DNA of 64,000 bases from the NCBI GenBank assembly GCA_019426215.1, contig CM033391.1, positions 9,102,708 through 9,166,707 on the forward strand, in the 5' to 3' direction. The translations under genes were made by a program, and so were the position numbers. Source of the DNA: Buddleja alternifolia (Eukaryota > Streptophyta > Magnoliopsida > Lamiales > Scrophulariaceae). The notes beneath the pieces are model-generated. The model searched no databases and had not been told where the DNA came from. It saw nothing but the letters and a program-made list of their open reading frames with translations. Each line of letters starts with the position of its first letter. Positions within the stretch are counted from its first letter, which is position 1. Below, piece by piece: positions 1 through 12,368 of this stretch.

Positions 1-1311
1 GTTACCTTTTTAGTCCAAAAAAAATACAATGATTGTTTATTTAAAAATCTACTACTCAGCTTTTGTCCCCTACTTTTGTTTCTCCTCTCTCTTAACTTTC
101 ACTCATTAACTAATTATTAACAGATAAAAGTTTCATAATTTGACTGCTACATTAACTTTTGTTTCATCCAGAAACAAAATCAAGCACTATCTCACAAAAA
201 AAAAAACACAAAAAAATCAACTCTCAAAATAAAATCAAACACAATCTCATCAAATATGCACGTGTCCCGATAAATTTTTCACCAATAATTATCACCAAAA
301 TATAACCAAACATAGCCACAATTTTTCTAAATAGATTTTCCTCTATATTTCCCTTTATTTATTTTTTACTTTCTATTTCAAGATACATACACACATTCTC
401 TTTCACTGAATTACGAATTTACGATTAATGCATGCATGTCAAGTTTGTAATTTAAAAATAATTTTATACGCATATCATACCTAAATGAATTAAAGTATAG
501 AATGAAGCACTACAGTACGTTACAGTAGATCGTTCATTGGAGATCCGAATTGGCCCTTATCAACATGAAGTTTTAATTCAGCGTCTAGTTTGTGATCGGA
601 CTAATGCATTTATTTATAGTTCATGATCAAGAAAGGATTTGCTAGGAATTTTGGACTATCTTTTATTATTGGTATACTCGGAGTTGGTGAAGACTTGGAG
701 CCTTAGGGGTGTAAAACGTGTCTTCATTTATTGGAGGATAACTTAGTAATTTAAAATAAATAACTAATTTTAATTTAGAATTTGTACTTATACCCACTTG
801 ACGAAGTTTGAGCCTTTTATTTTAATTTGATGTTTTATCGAAAAGCAAAATAGTTTGCGAATATTTATAAAGTAAAATACGAGAAAAAAAATACAAAATA
901 AATAGACCGAAGTGCATTTGAGGAGGGACCGGGGACAGCTAGATCCAGCTCCCCTTCTACATCCCCATCAAAAAATTGAGGTTGGATTTGGATTTATGCA
1001 AAGGACTTTTTTATTTGAAAAAGATTTATTGCAAAGGACTTTGAATAACTCAATATTAGGTGAATTTGAAATTCACAACACTAACACAAAGAATATCGTG
1101 AAACGGAATCCACAACATCATTTGAATCAAACGCCAAACACTTGAAAATTCTATCTACTTGTCTGTTTGTTTGTGGGGTGGGGTCCGTGGTGATTTATAA
1201 GATCTCCCTATCTTAATCGGCCAATAACGTAATTATAAGATTTTTGGGGTCAACCCTGTCGCATATATAATCCTGCAAAAATGAAATTGGAGAGTAATCT
1301 TAGTGAATAAA
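1..1311. other. Intergenic, no gene seen
   Basis: AT-rich spacer with homopolymer A and T runs. Short open frames such as the one at 912-1145 have no recognisable domain, no splice context and no family resemblance. I see nothing functional here. Confidence 0.6.
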
Positions 1312-1409
1312 CAGTTATTAAAACAAAGTGACTGATTGATATGAACTCGAGGTATATAGATAATAATAAAATTTGAAAGTTTCGCATAAACAAATTCCAC
1401 GATCCTAGA

Positions 1410-1958
1410 CAGGGGCGGATCTACCCTTTGTCAAGGGGGCAGTGCCCCCACTGAAAATTTCATTTTTCCCCCTAATATAAACATATTTGCAAAATTTAAC
1501 TTTTTAATTACATTAGTGCCCCCCTCAAATTATTAAGTGCCCCCCCTAGGTTCGGTTTCGATTTTTATTTTTTAAGATTTTCGATTTCGATTTTGGTTTT
1601 GGGACTCGGTTAACCGAACTGAACCAAAAATAGAAAGAGTTTACAAATAATATATAATTTTTATTTATAGTGGGGGCTAATATGGAATTTCAAATAATTT
1701 TGGGGCTAAATATCTAATTTCACTTTAAATAAGTTAGAAAGTTGGAAATTAAAAAAAGTCATCCCATTGACCCATTCCCCTCCATTCATTTCTGAATTCC
1801 ACCTCACTCACTTTACTCCCCATAAATATATCGTACCGCACCGCGGAGGGCAAGCCCCCCGCACCTCCTTTAAAATCTTTCGCCTTCGCCCCCTCGGTAA
1901 AATTCCTTGTTCTACTGTTAGTGCCCCCCACTGACCTTCAATCCTAAATCCGCCACTG
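1410..1958. mobile_element. Non-autonomous hAT element (MITE), 549 bp
   Basis: The element begins CAGGGGCGGATCTA and ends with the inverted counterpart of CAGTGGCGGATTTA. It is flanked by a perfect 8-bp target duplication ATCCTAGA at 1402-1409 and 1959-1966, the size made by hAT transposases. The interior has runs of C and G and no transposase, so it depends on another element for movement. The neighbouring duplicate copy shows the empty site, which confirms the boundaries. Confidence 0.85.
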
Positions 1959-3062
1959 ATCCTAGATATAATTAATTATCCTCAATACCCTGAATCTTGG
2001 AGATAATATGTGTGTGTGTACACAATTATTAAAACAAAGTGACTGATTGATATGAACTCAAGGTATTCGATAATAATAAAATTTGAAAATGTCGCAAAAA
2101 CAAATTCCACGATCCTAGATATAATTAAGGGAAAATTTCACTTTTGATCCCATAATTAGACTTTTTTCAATGTTAGTCCCATTATTTCCCATTATTTATG
2201 GAATTATCACATTTTATCCCATAATTTGCATTTTTTATCAATTTTGATCCATTAGTGATTTCCGCCCCAGAAACTAACGGAGTTGGCACGTGCGTGACAT
2301 GTGCTCCGTTAGTCAAACCTTAAAAAAAAAAAACTCTAAAAACATTTTTTTTGATTTGCTATTTTTGATTTTGATTTTCCTTTTTCTTTTTCATCTTCTT
2401 CATCAAAACTTGTACCCAAAAAAATCCTAATTTTTAACCTCTCCACCAACACCATGAACACCACCTTCCCCTCACCTCCACCGCCGCCGCCTGTTAGGTT
2501 AATATCCTCAAATGCTGCTAGAGGATTAGAGAATGTTAGGACATTATTAATTTGTACTTGCTTCACATCCTATCAATAAAAGATAATTAGTTGTTTACTA
2601 TTATATTGACATTTATATATTGTAATCATCTATAAATTCATGAACACAAGAGTTAGTTCCCCAAGGCACTAGAGGAGTTTGATACTTGTGTACTAACATA
2701 GTCTACAAGTCAATGCTTTTCAGTTAGACATTGGAAATCATGAAAACTTGTATTATATGAATTTTGACGAGAAAGGTGTCCGTCAATCACTATGAAGTAG
2801 TGAAGAACTCACATCATAGGTGCACTGATGGAGATAGTGGCACTCAGATATGACTCGCATCGATTTTGTCACATGGGTTTTCACTCTTTGACAGTCAATG
2901 ACAGAATTGATTAAATTATAATAGGTGTGTCAGAAATTTAGACTTGAGGAATCAAGTTGAAGATATGCTTGCGACATTAGGTTTGTCATTACAGTAGTTA
3001 GGCCCAATTCACCCTTTGGTGGGGTCAACCTGGAACTGCAACCTAATGGGCAAGTAGTAGTC

Positions 3063-3660
3063 TTAACTTATATGTGTAGTGTGTAAAAAGTGTGCATTGT
3101 GTGTGAAAATATGTGTAATGTGTGTAAAAAATATGCATTGTGTGTGAAAAAGTGTGTAATATGTGTAAAAAAATGTGTATTGTGTGTGAAAAATGTGTAG
3201 TGTGTGTAAAATATGTGAAGTGCATGTGAAAAAGTGTAGTGTGTGTAAAAAGTGTGCATTGTGATTGAAAACGTGTGTTGTGTGTAAAAAATGTGTTATG
3301 TGTGTGTAAATGTGTATAATGTATGTAAAAAATGTGCATTGTGTGTGAAAATGTGTAAAAAATGTGCCTTGTGTGTGAAAAAAATGTGTAGTATGTGTAA
3401 AAAGTGTGCATTGTGTGTGAAAATGTGAGTAATATGTATAAAAAATGTGCATTGTGTGTGAAAATGGATGTAATATGTATAAAAAATGTGCATTGTAAGT
3501 GAAAATGTGTGTAGTATGTGTAAAAAGTGTAGTGTGAGTAAAAAAGTATAGTGTGTGTAATAAGTGTAATGTGTGTAAAAAGTATGCATTGTGTGTGAAA
3601 ATGTGTGTAGTGTGTGTAAAAAGTATGCTGTGTGTATGAAAATGTGTAAAAAGAATGTTT
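3063..3660. repeat. Degenerate TG-rich tandem array
   Basis: About 600 bp of diverged units of the type TGTGTGAAAATGTGTGTAGT and TGTAAAAAATGTGCATTG, roughly 30-40 bp long and arranged head to tail. Because TAA/TAG/TGA rarely occur on the opposite strand, it yields long open frames (up to 228 codons) rich in His, Thr, Phe and Tyr. These are by-products of the repeat and not genes. Confidence 0.85.
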
Positions 3661-4430
3661 GCCTAAACTTGTTTGAAGCATCTTATAATGCAATTTTGGG
3701 TCCTTATTGGGTCCTAGTTGGATTTTCATTAGGTCTACTTTGAGTTCTAATTGGGTCCTAGTTGGGTCCTCATTGTGTCTTATTTGTAATGCAATTTTTT
3801 TAGCATAAGACCTAAGTTGGACCCGACCCAGTTAGACCCAAACCGATCCACCCAATTGTCACCTCTAACTGAGATCCAAGATGGGATTCGTTCCTTAGAA
3901 GGTGAACGAGGAATTATCCTATGCATTTATAAGTAAGTTAGATCTTAAAGTCTTTGGCCGAAGCATTAATTGATCTGAACTTATTATAAATATAGCATAA
4001 TGTCAAATTAGTGAGTTTGACCAAAATCCATGACTTTTACTTGATCGAGATAAGGAAACGAAGATTTTATATTCACACTGAATTTACAATAGGAAAGGTA
4101 GAAATGATCTAATCATTTCATCTTATTTGAGTTACAATATGGACCACTTGATTGGCTAGGTGAGACCCATATTCAATGGAATCCTCACATTGCCAAATAT
4201 AGATGAACCTAAAAAGTCAAGCTTAAAAAAAAATCGATAGAAAATATGGAATACTTCTTGTGGTAATATTTTAAATATTGGATACTTAAAATTAATTAAA
4301 TGGAATTAATTATTTGAAAAATAAGTTGGTTCATTTATAGTTTAATTAATGTGTTATTTTTTGGAGAAATAAAATTAATTAAATATTATATCTATTATTG
4401 AATTAGATTGAATTAATTAATTAAACAATG

Positions 4431-4705
4431 GGGATAATTGCATATTATACTCTTGTGAAACACGAAACTTGCACACATCCCCCTTATGTTAAAAAAATAG
4501 CCTGAAATGCCCCTATGTTTTTCAAAACCCTGCACGAAACCCCTAATCCGTGGAAGGTAGCATTCACGTGCAGTGTATTTGGAGTAGGGTTGGGGGTTTC
4601 GTTCAGGGTTTTGAAAAATATAGGGGCATTTCAGGCTATTTTTTTAACACAGGGGGGATGTGTGCAAGTTTCGTGTTTCACAAGGGTACAATATGCAATT
4701 ATCCC
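4431..4705. mobile_element. Palindromic (foldback) MITE, 275 bp
   Basis: The two halves are near-complete inverted copies: GGGATAATTGCATATT at the left and its inverse at the right, with matching TTGCACACATCCCCC and TGAAATGCCCCTAT segments inward, leaving a short centre. The flanks TAAACAATG (4422-4430) and TGAATAATG (4706-4714) match at 7 of 9 bases, a decayed 9-bp target duplication, so a Mutator-like origin is likely. The transcript would fold into one long hairpin. Confidence 0.75.
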
Positions 4706-5213
4706 TGAATAATGGATTAGACTGAGCTCAAATTGGTATACCAAAAAGCACACTAAGACCATAAAGGCCAATAGGCGTCCATAATGGGCTAATTTAAGCC
4801 CAATGTAGTGATATAAATATATCACATTAGTTAATACATAGGTCATAAGTTACAATTAACACTTGAGCCACAAGACAAAAAATTCCTCTCTCTCCCTAAC
4901 CCTAGCCCTAGTCGTCAGTCATCTAGCCAAGCAAGGAGGAGATTTTTTCTGATCAAGTTTTTTTCGGCGAGACAATTTAGAGGCAGCACTTTTGGACTGC
5001 TCGGATTATCAAGATTTCAGCCGGAGTTATTCGCAAAGAAGTTGAAGGATTCGAATTTGTGAGATTCTCATTCACTTCGCTACAACGGGTAAAGTATTAT
5101 TTACTCTATCATACATACGTCTGACAAAACCCCGAGATTGATTCTTTTATGGGGAAATCCAAATAAAATTTTAAAATTCCGTTTCCGTTGCGTTTGGTTA
5201 TTTTTCCCCAACA

Positions 5214-5830
5214 CTGCCATCCCGCCACCTCCTCCCATTTCAGATGTCGGCGCCACCACCACCACGCACCTATCAGTATCAGGGTCCTGCCACCACCACC
5301 ACGGACTTGCCACCACCACCACCATGGGCCTTCCACCACCACCACCCTCACTGCAATTGCCACCGCCACCACCACACACAACACAAGCCTGCCTCCATCA
5401 CCCTCACTCCATATTCCGGTGTCGCCACCATCTTTATTCTAGATCCGCCGCCGCCACCACCACTCTCACCCCAGATCCGCAGCCCCCACCAAACATAAGC
5501 CCGCCACCGCCACCATCACCCTCACTGCAAATCGCTGCTGCCACCACCACACACGACACAAAGCGCGCCACCACCCTCACTCCATATTCCGGAGCCACCA
5601 CCACTCTCAATCCAGATCTGCAGCCACAACCACCACTCTCACCCCAAATCCGCAACCACGGTGGCGATTTGCGGACGGGTTTGTAAAGAGCGGCGATGGG
5701 ATTTGCAGGCGAAGGAAGACGTGGCAGACGGCAAATGGTCGGTGGCGGATAGTGGTGCCGGAGAAGAGGATGGTGGCTGGTGTTGGTTTATAAGTGTATG
5801 TATATGTATATGTATATGCATATAAAAAAA
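5214..5830. repeat. CCACCA-rich low-complexity tract in the Mutator-like element
   Basis: Dense CCACCACCACC and CCGCCACC runs give overlapping open frames in several frames on both strands, with Pro/His/Thr-rich or Gly/Val-rich translations. There is no conserved domain and no consistent reading frame. It continues the CCACCGCCGCCGCC stretch just left of the solo LTR, so the LTR jumped into this tract. It could be a captured piece of a proline-rich gene, but that is not shown. Confidence 0.6.
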
Positions 5831-6095
5831 ATCAAAATTAAAAATAGAGAATTATAAAAAAAATTAAAAAATAAGTTAGCTTGACTAACGGACACGTGTC
5901 ATCTCCCGTTAGTTTAATCTAATAAAAATCACTAATGGGACCAAAATTGATAAAAAAAATATAAGTTAAATGTGATAAACCCGTAAACAATGGGACCAAA
6001 ATTGAAAAAAACCCCAAGTTATAGGACCAAAAGTGAAATTTTCCCTATAATTAATTGTCCTCAATATGTACCTTGAATTTTGGAGATGATATTAT

Positions 6096-9000
6096 ATATA
6101 TATATAGGGGAAGGGTTGGGGGGATTAGAGTTCTAAGAGAAGGAGCCTTTAAATTTATAAAGAGCACATGAATTATTTACTAAGACGATATTTTCTACAA
6201 TAAAATTAAGTGTATTATTTGTTAAATCTACTTGCGTGACACTTTAAACTTAAATTTGAAATTATTCATTTTACATAAGATATCAAATAATCTCCTTATT
6301 CTTGCATGAAAGAATATAAAAATAAATTAAAGTAAAATCAAAATCATGATTAATTAGTTGATACTTGTATATTATCAATATTCTGTATTAAAGGTGCTAT
6401 TAATTAACCATAATCTCGATACATAATGTAACCAGGTTTCCAATATAACATATATTTAAAGTGTTTATCCTTTAGTATTTTAACATGAATATTCTCACTT
6501 TTATAAATATTAGTGTGACTAGTCCAAAAATTACTTGGTGAGTTTAAAAATTTGAGAGTCAACATCTAGCCACATATATTGAGAGAGAATTTTATAATAA
6601 GACATACAAATCACACATAGATATAGATTTATACAAATTGGCATTTTAACCAATCTTATGGGTTTACAATCCCTTTGAGTATGTAAACCACAAGATGTAT
6701 TTGAGTATTTAGGAAACTCCTATTCTTTTAATGTCACTCACTATTTATTAATATTTTACATCAATTTGTCACTCAATAAAATGTAAAGTAATTTAGAAGC
6801 CTTGTATCTGAAAAATATACATTAAAAGTTATGTGTTTTTTATACTCAAGTTGTTATTTCTATGACAATATTAAAATTTCATATTCTCTAAAACGTAATT
6901 TTCCTCACTGAATAGGATATAAAATGATCCAAATCGAATTTTCTATTTCAAAATTTCGAGTTTCATTTAACATATCATTTATCATTTAAAACAATTGTGT
7001 GTCTCACTACTAATTAATATTATTCTTTTGACCTCTCAAGTAAGAATTCATGCCAAATTAAATTTTAAAACTTTAGATTAGAAAACAAATAATTAAATTA
7101 AGCAACAAATTATTTTCAAACAACGTTCACTTCTCACAAGTATAATAATAGTAAATAAATAAATAAATGAAAAGAAAGTAGAAAATAATATTTTCATGAA
7201 ACCTTTGTTTTGAATCGGGGCGCGTGGAAGAAAAAAGGGGTATGCTAGTACAACAAGTAGGGTAAGAGGTGGGGCCTATGAGTGGGTGATGGTCGGCTGT
7301 GGTGGGGCTCACCGTATTATGCTGGGAAGTACACGTGGCATGTGAAGTGCGGCTAGATGACGAATAATTCAGTTTACGAGGAGGAAGGAAAACATTGTCC
7401 AAACCATATCAATCGTCGTCATCATATCATCGGTTCTCTTAGTGGTGGGTCCCTTTTTTGTTTTTGTTTTTGTTTTTGCAGTTCCTCTCTTTTGAAGTAA
7501 AGCATCATCTAACGGACTTCCCGTACATGTCTCAATTTTCTTAATCAAAAATTTCTAATTCAAGTCTTGTGAGGATTTGGGTATAGAAAAAATTCTCTTC
7601 GGAGATTTAGCCCTACGCTTTCTGCAAATGTTCCCTTCTGGAACATAGCATTATGTTAGTTAATAGAGTCAGGACAGGTGTGAAAAACTAAAAAAATAAA
7701 AAATAAAACTTTTATATATATATATATCTCCTCCCATTCTAACTGTGCGACTGTCCATATCTGATTACTACGTATTGTAGGGACCCCAATTGACCTGGGC
7801 CCACCACCAAATTGTTAGTCTTAGATCTGTTTCTATCGATCTGTGTGTAAATTTGTTTTTTTTCTTTTAAAAAGAAAAAAAAAAGAATGGATAGTAAATT
7901 AGTAATCAATTAATCAATCAGTCTGTTAAAATGTCAATTGCCTACGAAACCTGTCTTTGTCAGTGAAATAGCATCTCAAGATATTAAATAATTTGAGTTC
8001 TACTCCCATCAACAACGTGTGATTTTTTTTTCTCTATTTTCACAGTAGCTATTAGCAAATTGTAATATTTTTTAGCTTGTTAAAAAAAATATATTTAATA
8101 TTTATGACATATATTATAACGGTTCATCAAAAAAAATATCATTTACGATCCAAAAGAATAAAAATAAAAATAAAAAGTAGCCCTCAGCAATAGATGATAA
8201 ACTCCAAGCATAACTAAATATGCAAGCAAAGTGATCAATTTGATGAATTTGTGAGCTGAATTTGATTCTTATTGTACTCAACTTTCAAATAGGCCTCTTA
8301 TTAATTTGTATTGTTTTAAACTTTGGAATATATCTACTTTTATTTAGGCTAAATATTTATTATCCGTATTTATCTTTGGTTGTCTTTTTGACAATCTCAG
8401 TGCTATTGGAATTTGGAATATTAGTATTATTGAACTAGATTTTTTTATTATTTTTGGACGAAATCAATTTTTTAATGGTTACATAATTAATCTATACACA
8501 CATATATATATATATATATTGACACATGGGGGGAAGATTGATGGATGGGAGGATACGTGATGGGGACGGGGTCCGTTAATGGGGTTGGGACTGTTTTGAA
8601 ATGGACAAGAAATGTTATGATTACACTGACAAATAAGACGGATTATTCTATGTCATATCGGTATCAATGATCCAATGTCGCATAAAATTTTCCCAAATAA
8701 GGCCAACATTTTGTGACATCTGAATTCCGTTAAGAAATGCTACACTCCAAGTTTTAGGTTTGCTAGCCGCGTTTCATGCATCTATATGTTTTTGTACTCT
8801 TCATTCTCTCACATACAATACACGCACACACACACAATACTAATAATTATTATTAACATTTCATCTCATTTCGTTTCATTTTGTAATGAAAAAAAACAAA
8901 AAAGTCTTTTTTAAATATCGTTTTAATCTTCTTTTGCGGAGGAATAGGTAAAGATCAAACTAAAGATCCTTTTTTTAAAAAAATAAATAAATCAGGTAAA

Positions 9001-9553
9001 TGGTAACAAGAGGTTTGTCTTCAACATTATTAGGTTGAATTTTAAAATTTGTTATTCAAGAATATGGCTACCCCACAAATTTTAAAAATAATTCATTATT
9101 TTCTAAAGAAATTAATCAAATATTTATTGTTGGTATACAACATGTCCATAGCAAAATTATCATTTATGTTAGTAAGTTTGAGAACGTCGAGGCAACTCAA
9201 GTTTAGCAAAATACGACACAAATGTACTCCGAAACCCTAATTTGGTCATTTAGAACATAACAACTATTATCTTTCATTTATTTTTACGTGATTCTACATC
9301 AAGTAAATTTTATAAAAATATCAAGAATTGTAACCATCTTGTTATTCTATAATATAGATTAATTGGATGAAATGGAAAAAAGAGAGGGAAATTGAAGTTG
9401 AGTGGTTTTATTATGCCTACTGAGATATGCTTCCATTTGGGCTCTTATTATGCCCATTCGACAGATCGCATAGCTAACAAGTCCTTCATTGTGTTGGGCC
9501 TGCACGAAATCCCACGGCTCGACATGTTTATATTCAGATCGAGCTTAATTATA
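6096..9553. other. Intergenic, no gene seen
   Basis: AT-rich spacer. It holds short microsatellites: TA runs near 6097, 7712 and 8503, GTTTTT repeats near 7455-7480, and a CA run near 8827. Open frames such as 7127-7402 (-) lack domains and end in low-complexity sequence. No promoter, RNA gene or bounded transposon could be recognised. Confidence 0.5.
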
Positions 9554-9566
9554 TATGCGTCGAGTT

Positions 9567-9763
9567 ACCAACAAGATTCAGCACAGTTGGTAGGTAACTG
9601 GATTTCTTAAGCATATTGTTCAGGGTTCGACCCCTTGTCGTGTGTATGGAAAAGACTTTGTTGGGAGAGGTAAAACCCACTTTGGTGATCTCTACGCCTC
9701 GAAGGGATTAGTCTCCGGCGTCCGGTTGGGGGAAACCCTTGGTATACACCAAAAAAAAAAAAA
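9567..9763 (+). mobile_element. tRNA-derived SINE
   Basis: A 197-bp insertion ends in a 13-base poly-A tail. It contains the polymerase III B box GGTTCGACCCC at about 9617, with a possible A box around TTGGTAGGTAACTGG upstream. It is flanked by a 13-bp target duplication with one mismatch: TATGCGTCGAGTT (9554-9566) and TATGAGTCGAGTT (9764-9776). Poly-A and a long target duplication mean LINE-mediated retroposition. The body (GACTTTGTTGGGAGAGG, CCGGCGTCCGG) resembles known plant SINE bodies, but I cannot name the family. Confidence 0.85.
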
Positions 9764-9776
9764 TATGAGTCGAGTT

Positions 9777-10975
9777 GAATTTGAGCCTTTAGATTACGCC
9801 GAATAATTGATTTGTGAGTCGAGCCTAAGGTCAACATGGCTCAGTCCAAAATAAGCCCGACTCGATTTGAAATTTAGAATGTGTATTAAACATTAATAAT
9901 ATCTTTTATGTCAAATACTTAAAATATTTATTTTCAACGTTAATATGAAATGTATATTAAACATTAATAGTATCATTTATATCATACACTTAAAATGTCA
10001 ATTGTCAAGCATTTTTATACGTTGACTTTTATACAAATCCGAGGGAAAAAATAAGGTGCAAATGTTGCTCCCAAGATGTCTTATGTCTTTAATGGCATAT
10101 CAATTATCATTAGTTAGACACCTCAATGCGTTCCAAGACAAATTCTCATAAATGTTAGCAACAAAAAATAATTTTTGGTAAACAAAATATTATCAATTTA
10201 GTTACCAATTCTTTGGACTACAAAAGCAATCAAGGGTTAGTGTAATTTTTTATCTAATTAATTAATTATGCAAAGTTAGTATTTTGTATGCATGTCACTG
10301 AAATAAAGAAATTTTTTACCCGATTTGAAATAATCCTGAAGCTCGTAAAAATATGTGAGCCGAGCCAAAAAAAAGTTGAGCTTAATTTTAGCCTATAGTT
10401 TGTAGCTCCGATGTAATTTGTTCTTGAGCGAACTGAAGCTTAGCTCACAAGTCACAAAGCCCGATTGACAGGCGTGTCGGAATTCTTAATGTAGATTTGT
10501 TGAAATAAAAGGGTTCTACATATATAAAATTGGGCTGGACATTCATCTCTTTATGTAAATCTATAAACCTAGCTAAGCAGAAGTCTATACAAAAATCATA
10601 TTTCGGCTATTTATACCAATCTTATTGGGAATAGTGGAATTAGCTGAAAAAAACCGTATTTTCCTTGATTAAATTAGGATATTTAATTATTGTGTATCTC
10701 TTGCCTCCCAAGGTTCCTAAGATCATTGGAATGATAAAATTGTATAAACTATAATTGGATTAAATTGTGTTTGTTTTGATTTGTTGTATATTCTAGAAAA
10801 GAAAAGTACTAGTATTTTTGAATTATGGTATGTTTTGAATTATTTTTATTGGCTAAAATGTGAAAACTAATATCTTGAGCATACATCATATATATTTGAA
10901 AAATCATCAAAAGAACTCAACTTATTACTTTCTCAAAATGAACAAATCCCCTCTATAATATACTGCAAATTTGGA
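9777..10975. other. Intergenic, no gene seen
   Basis: AT-rich. Phrases such as GAGTCGAGCCTAAGG and CGAGCCGAGCC on both sides of the SINE suggest an older element with CGAG-rich ends into which the SINE inserted, but I could not fix its boundaries. A short internal repeat, AATGTATATTAAACATTAATA, occurs twice near 9890 and 9955. Confidence 0.4.
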
Positions 10976-12368
10976 AATCACTACAACAAATCATGGGCTA
11001 TAGAGGCCCATCAATTGGGGGCACTTACAAATAAGCCTTCAAAAATGCTATACGAGGGCTTTTACTTTTGTACAGCCCTTATAAAATATGGGTCACATTT
11101 TTAGGGGCAGATCTACGAAGGCCCAACGAAAAATAGCATCTAAAAATATTATATTGTATGAATAAATTGGTGAAAAAATCCGAAAACTATTTAAGATTTT
11201 TCTTAAACTAAAAATCATTTCCCTCAAATTACAAAAAGTCCATTTGTTTTTTCCTTCTCCCGTTTTCTCGTAGTCTACCTCTGCCAGAAATCACCTCTGC
11301 CGCTGCACCGCCGCCACCGTCCTGATCTCGTTCTTCTCCATCATGAGTTCGCTCTATCTCCCTGACTTATGGTTTTAAGATTCTACTGTACTATTTGTCA
11401 CTTGTTAAGAAGCCCTAATTTCAAATTGGTCGATTTAGTTGCAGAATGCTTCCATTTTCTGAACCTCTAAATCTTTGCCCAAATCAAAGGTTAATGATCT
11501 CGCTGTTACACGAATAACATTTATTTATTTTATTGTTGGATTGAGATTAGATAGTATCGTGAAAATTAGATGATGATTTAATATATTAACACTAATGTTC
11601 CACTTTTCTTAAACACAATTTTTGTTCTGCTTTATCTTTCTGATAATTGGCCTTTTAATGTGACAAATGTACATTGATGATCTGAGCATAACAAGATTTT
11701 GTTGCTATAGCCTACAGTTGCTTTCTCCTAGTCTCTTTGTTCCGCGTAATTAATATTTTGCGTCCTGGATTTGTTCATTGTTTCAAAATTCAGGTGCATT
11801 ACGATTGGGGAAATGTTCTGAAAACCACAATCCCATCAACAAGAAATGCTACCTCAGCTCGTCCGCCACTAGTACAATTTTTATTATCTTTTTGGAATGA
11901 GTTCGTTTTATTTTCGGGGCAGTTGCTCAAGCTTTATTATACATTATTCTTGATTGAAAGCCTTTATTATACAAAAAATTGTCCAACTAGTTGCTCGAGC
12001 TTCAAGATTAAATTGAAGAGTTTTAATATTGAAAGCAAAAAACTTTTATACGGGTATGTTGGTTTTCCAATCAATGCATTTTATGTACATGATAGTTCGC
12101 TTCAGCATTAGCTTCTATAATTGTGAAAGTAAATGTCAGTAAGCGAGGAAAATTAATGGAAGCTTTTCTTTTTCTTGGGCTGCAGGTGGGAGAAAGTGCC
12201 ACCAGTTAAGCGCTTGGAAATGTACTGAAATGTGTAGACATCATCGACTTCTCAATCGTGGTCTTTGGTAAATATGCTACTTGATTCAACCTTAAGTTTG
12301 TAGAGTACTTGTAAATAATGTTATGTGAGATTTAACTTTTAGAACTTCACGTGTACTTGGAAAGTTTT

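Larger units (their letters stand above)
2492..5213 (+). mobile_element. Solo LTR of a Copia-type retrotransposon inside the Mutator-like element
   Basis: It begins TGTTAGG and ends CCCAACA, the TG...CA ends of an LTR, with CCGCC before it (2487-2491) and CTGCC after it (5214-5218), a 5-bp target duplication with one mismatch. Its text resembles the complement of the LTRs at 44444-46077: both share the stretch ACATGG-TTTTCACTC and the near-terminal TTCCGTTGCGTTT. No internal gag-pol remains, so unequal LTR recombination probably removed it. The copy is lengthened by a tandem array (about 3063-3660) and a MITE (4431-4705). Confidence 0.7.
2129..6045. mobile_element. Mutator-like element with long inverted ends, carrying nested insertions
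   Basis: Termini are GGGAAAATTTCACTTTTG and its inverse, with imperfect inverted similarity reaching inward about 180 bp, including a shared TAACGG/CCGTTAGT segment. A perfect 9-bp target duplication TATAATTAA flanks it (2120-2128 and 6046-6054), typical of Mutator-like elements. The gap-free sequence of the sister duplicate shows the empty site. Its own sequence is only 2129-2491 plus 5214-6045 (about 1.2 kb); the rest is a later LTR insertion. No MURA-type transposase is visible, so it is non-autonomous. Confidence 0.85.
1312..6095. repeat. ~150-bp direct duplication, each copy split by a different transposon
   Basis: Copy 1 is 1312-1409 continued at 1959-2010. Copy 2 is about 2024-2128 continued at 6046-6095. 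Both run from AAACAAAGTGACTGATTG through CAAATTCCACGATCCTAGA to TATAATTAATT and a shared ending around CTTGGAGATAATAT or TTTGGAGATGATAT. The copies differ at scattered positions, so the duplication is not recent. Copy 1 is interrupted by a hAT element and copy 2 by a Mutator-like element, about ten bases apart in the repeat. Confidence 0.8.

Noticed and set aside
3043..3660. Possible CRISPR-like array
   Set aside because: Units are directly abutting and diverged, without conserved repeats separated by unique spacers, and the DNA is plant nuclear.
3043..3729. Long His/Thr/Phe-rich open frames on the minus strand (up to 228 codons)
   Set aside because: They come from a TG-rich tandem array that stays open in several frames at once, and have no domain or splice context.
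4890..4920. CCCTAACCCTAGCCCTAG, telomere-like repeat
   Set aside because: Only about three imperfect units inside the solo LTR; too short for a telomere or interstitial telomere array.
5138..5686. 182-codon Pro/His-rich open frame, plus overlapping frames
   Set aside because: Caused by CCACCA low-complexity sequence; open on both strands and in more than one frame, with part of it inside the LTR end.
7127..7402. 91-codon minus-strand frame in the spacer
   Set aside because: No domain, ends in Phe/Tyr-rich low-complexity sequence from a TAAA microsatellite, no neighbouring exon.
9600..9640. tRNA gene suggested by the GGTTCGA B box
   Set aside because: No cloverleaf can be drawn, and the poly-A tail with target duplications shows it is a SINE.
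9380..10500. Larger element with GAGTCGAGCC-type ends around the SINE
   Set aside because: Similar words occur on both sides, but no matching termini or target duplication could be fixed.
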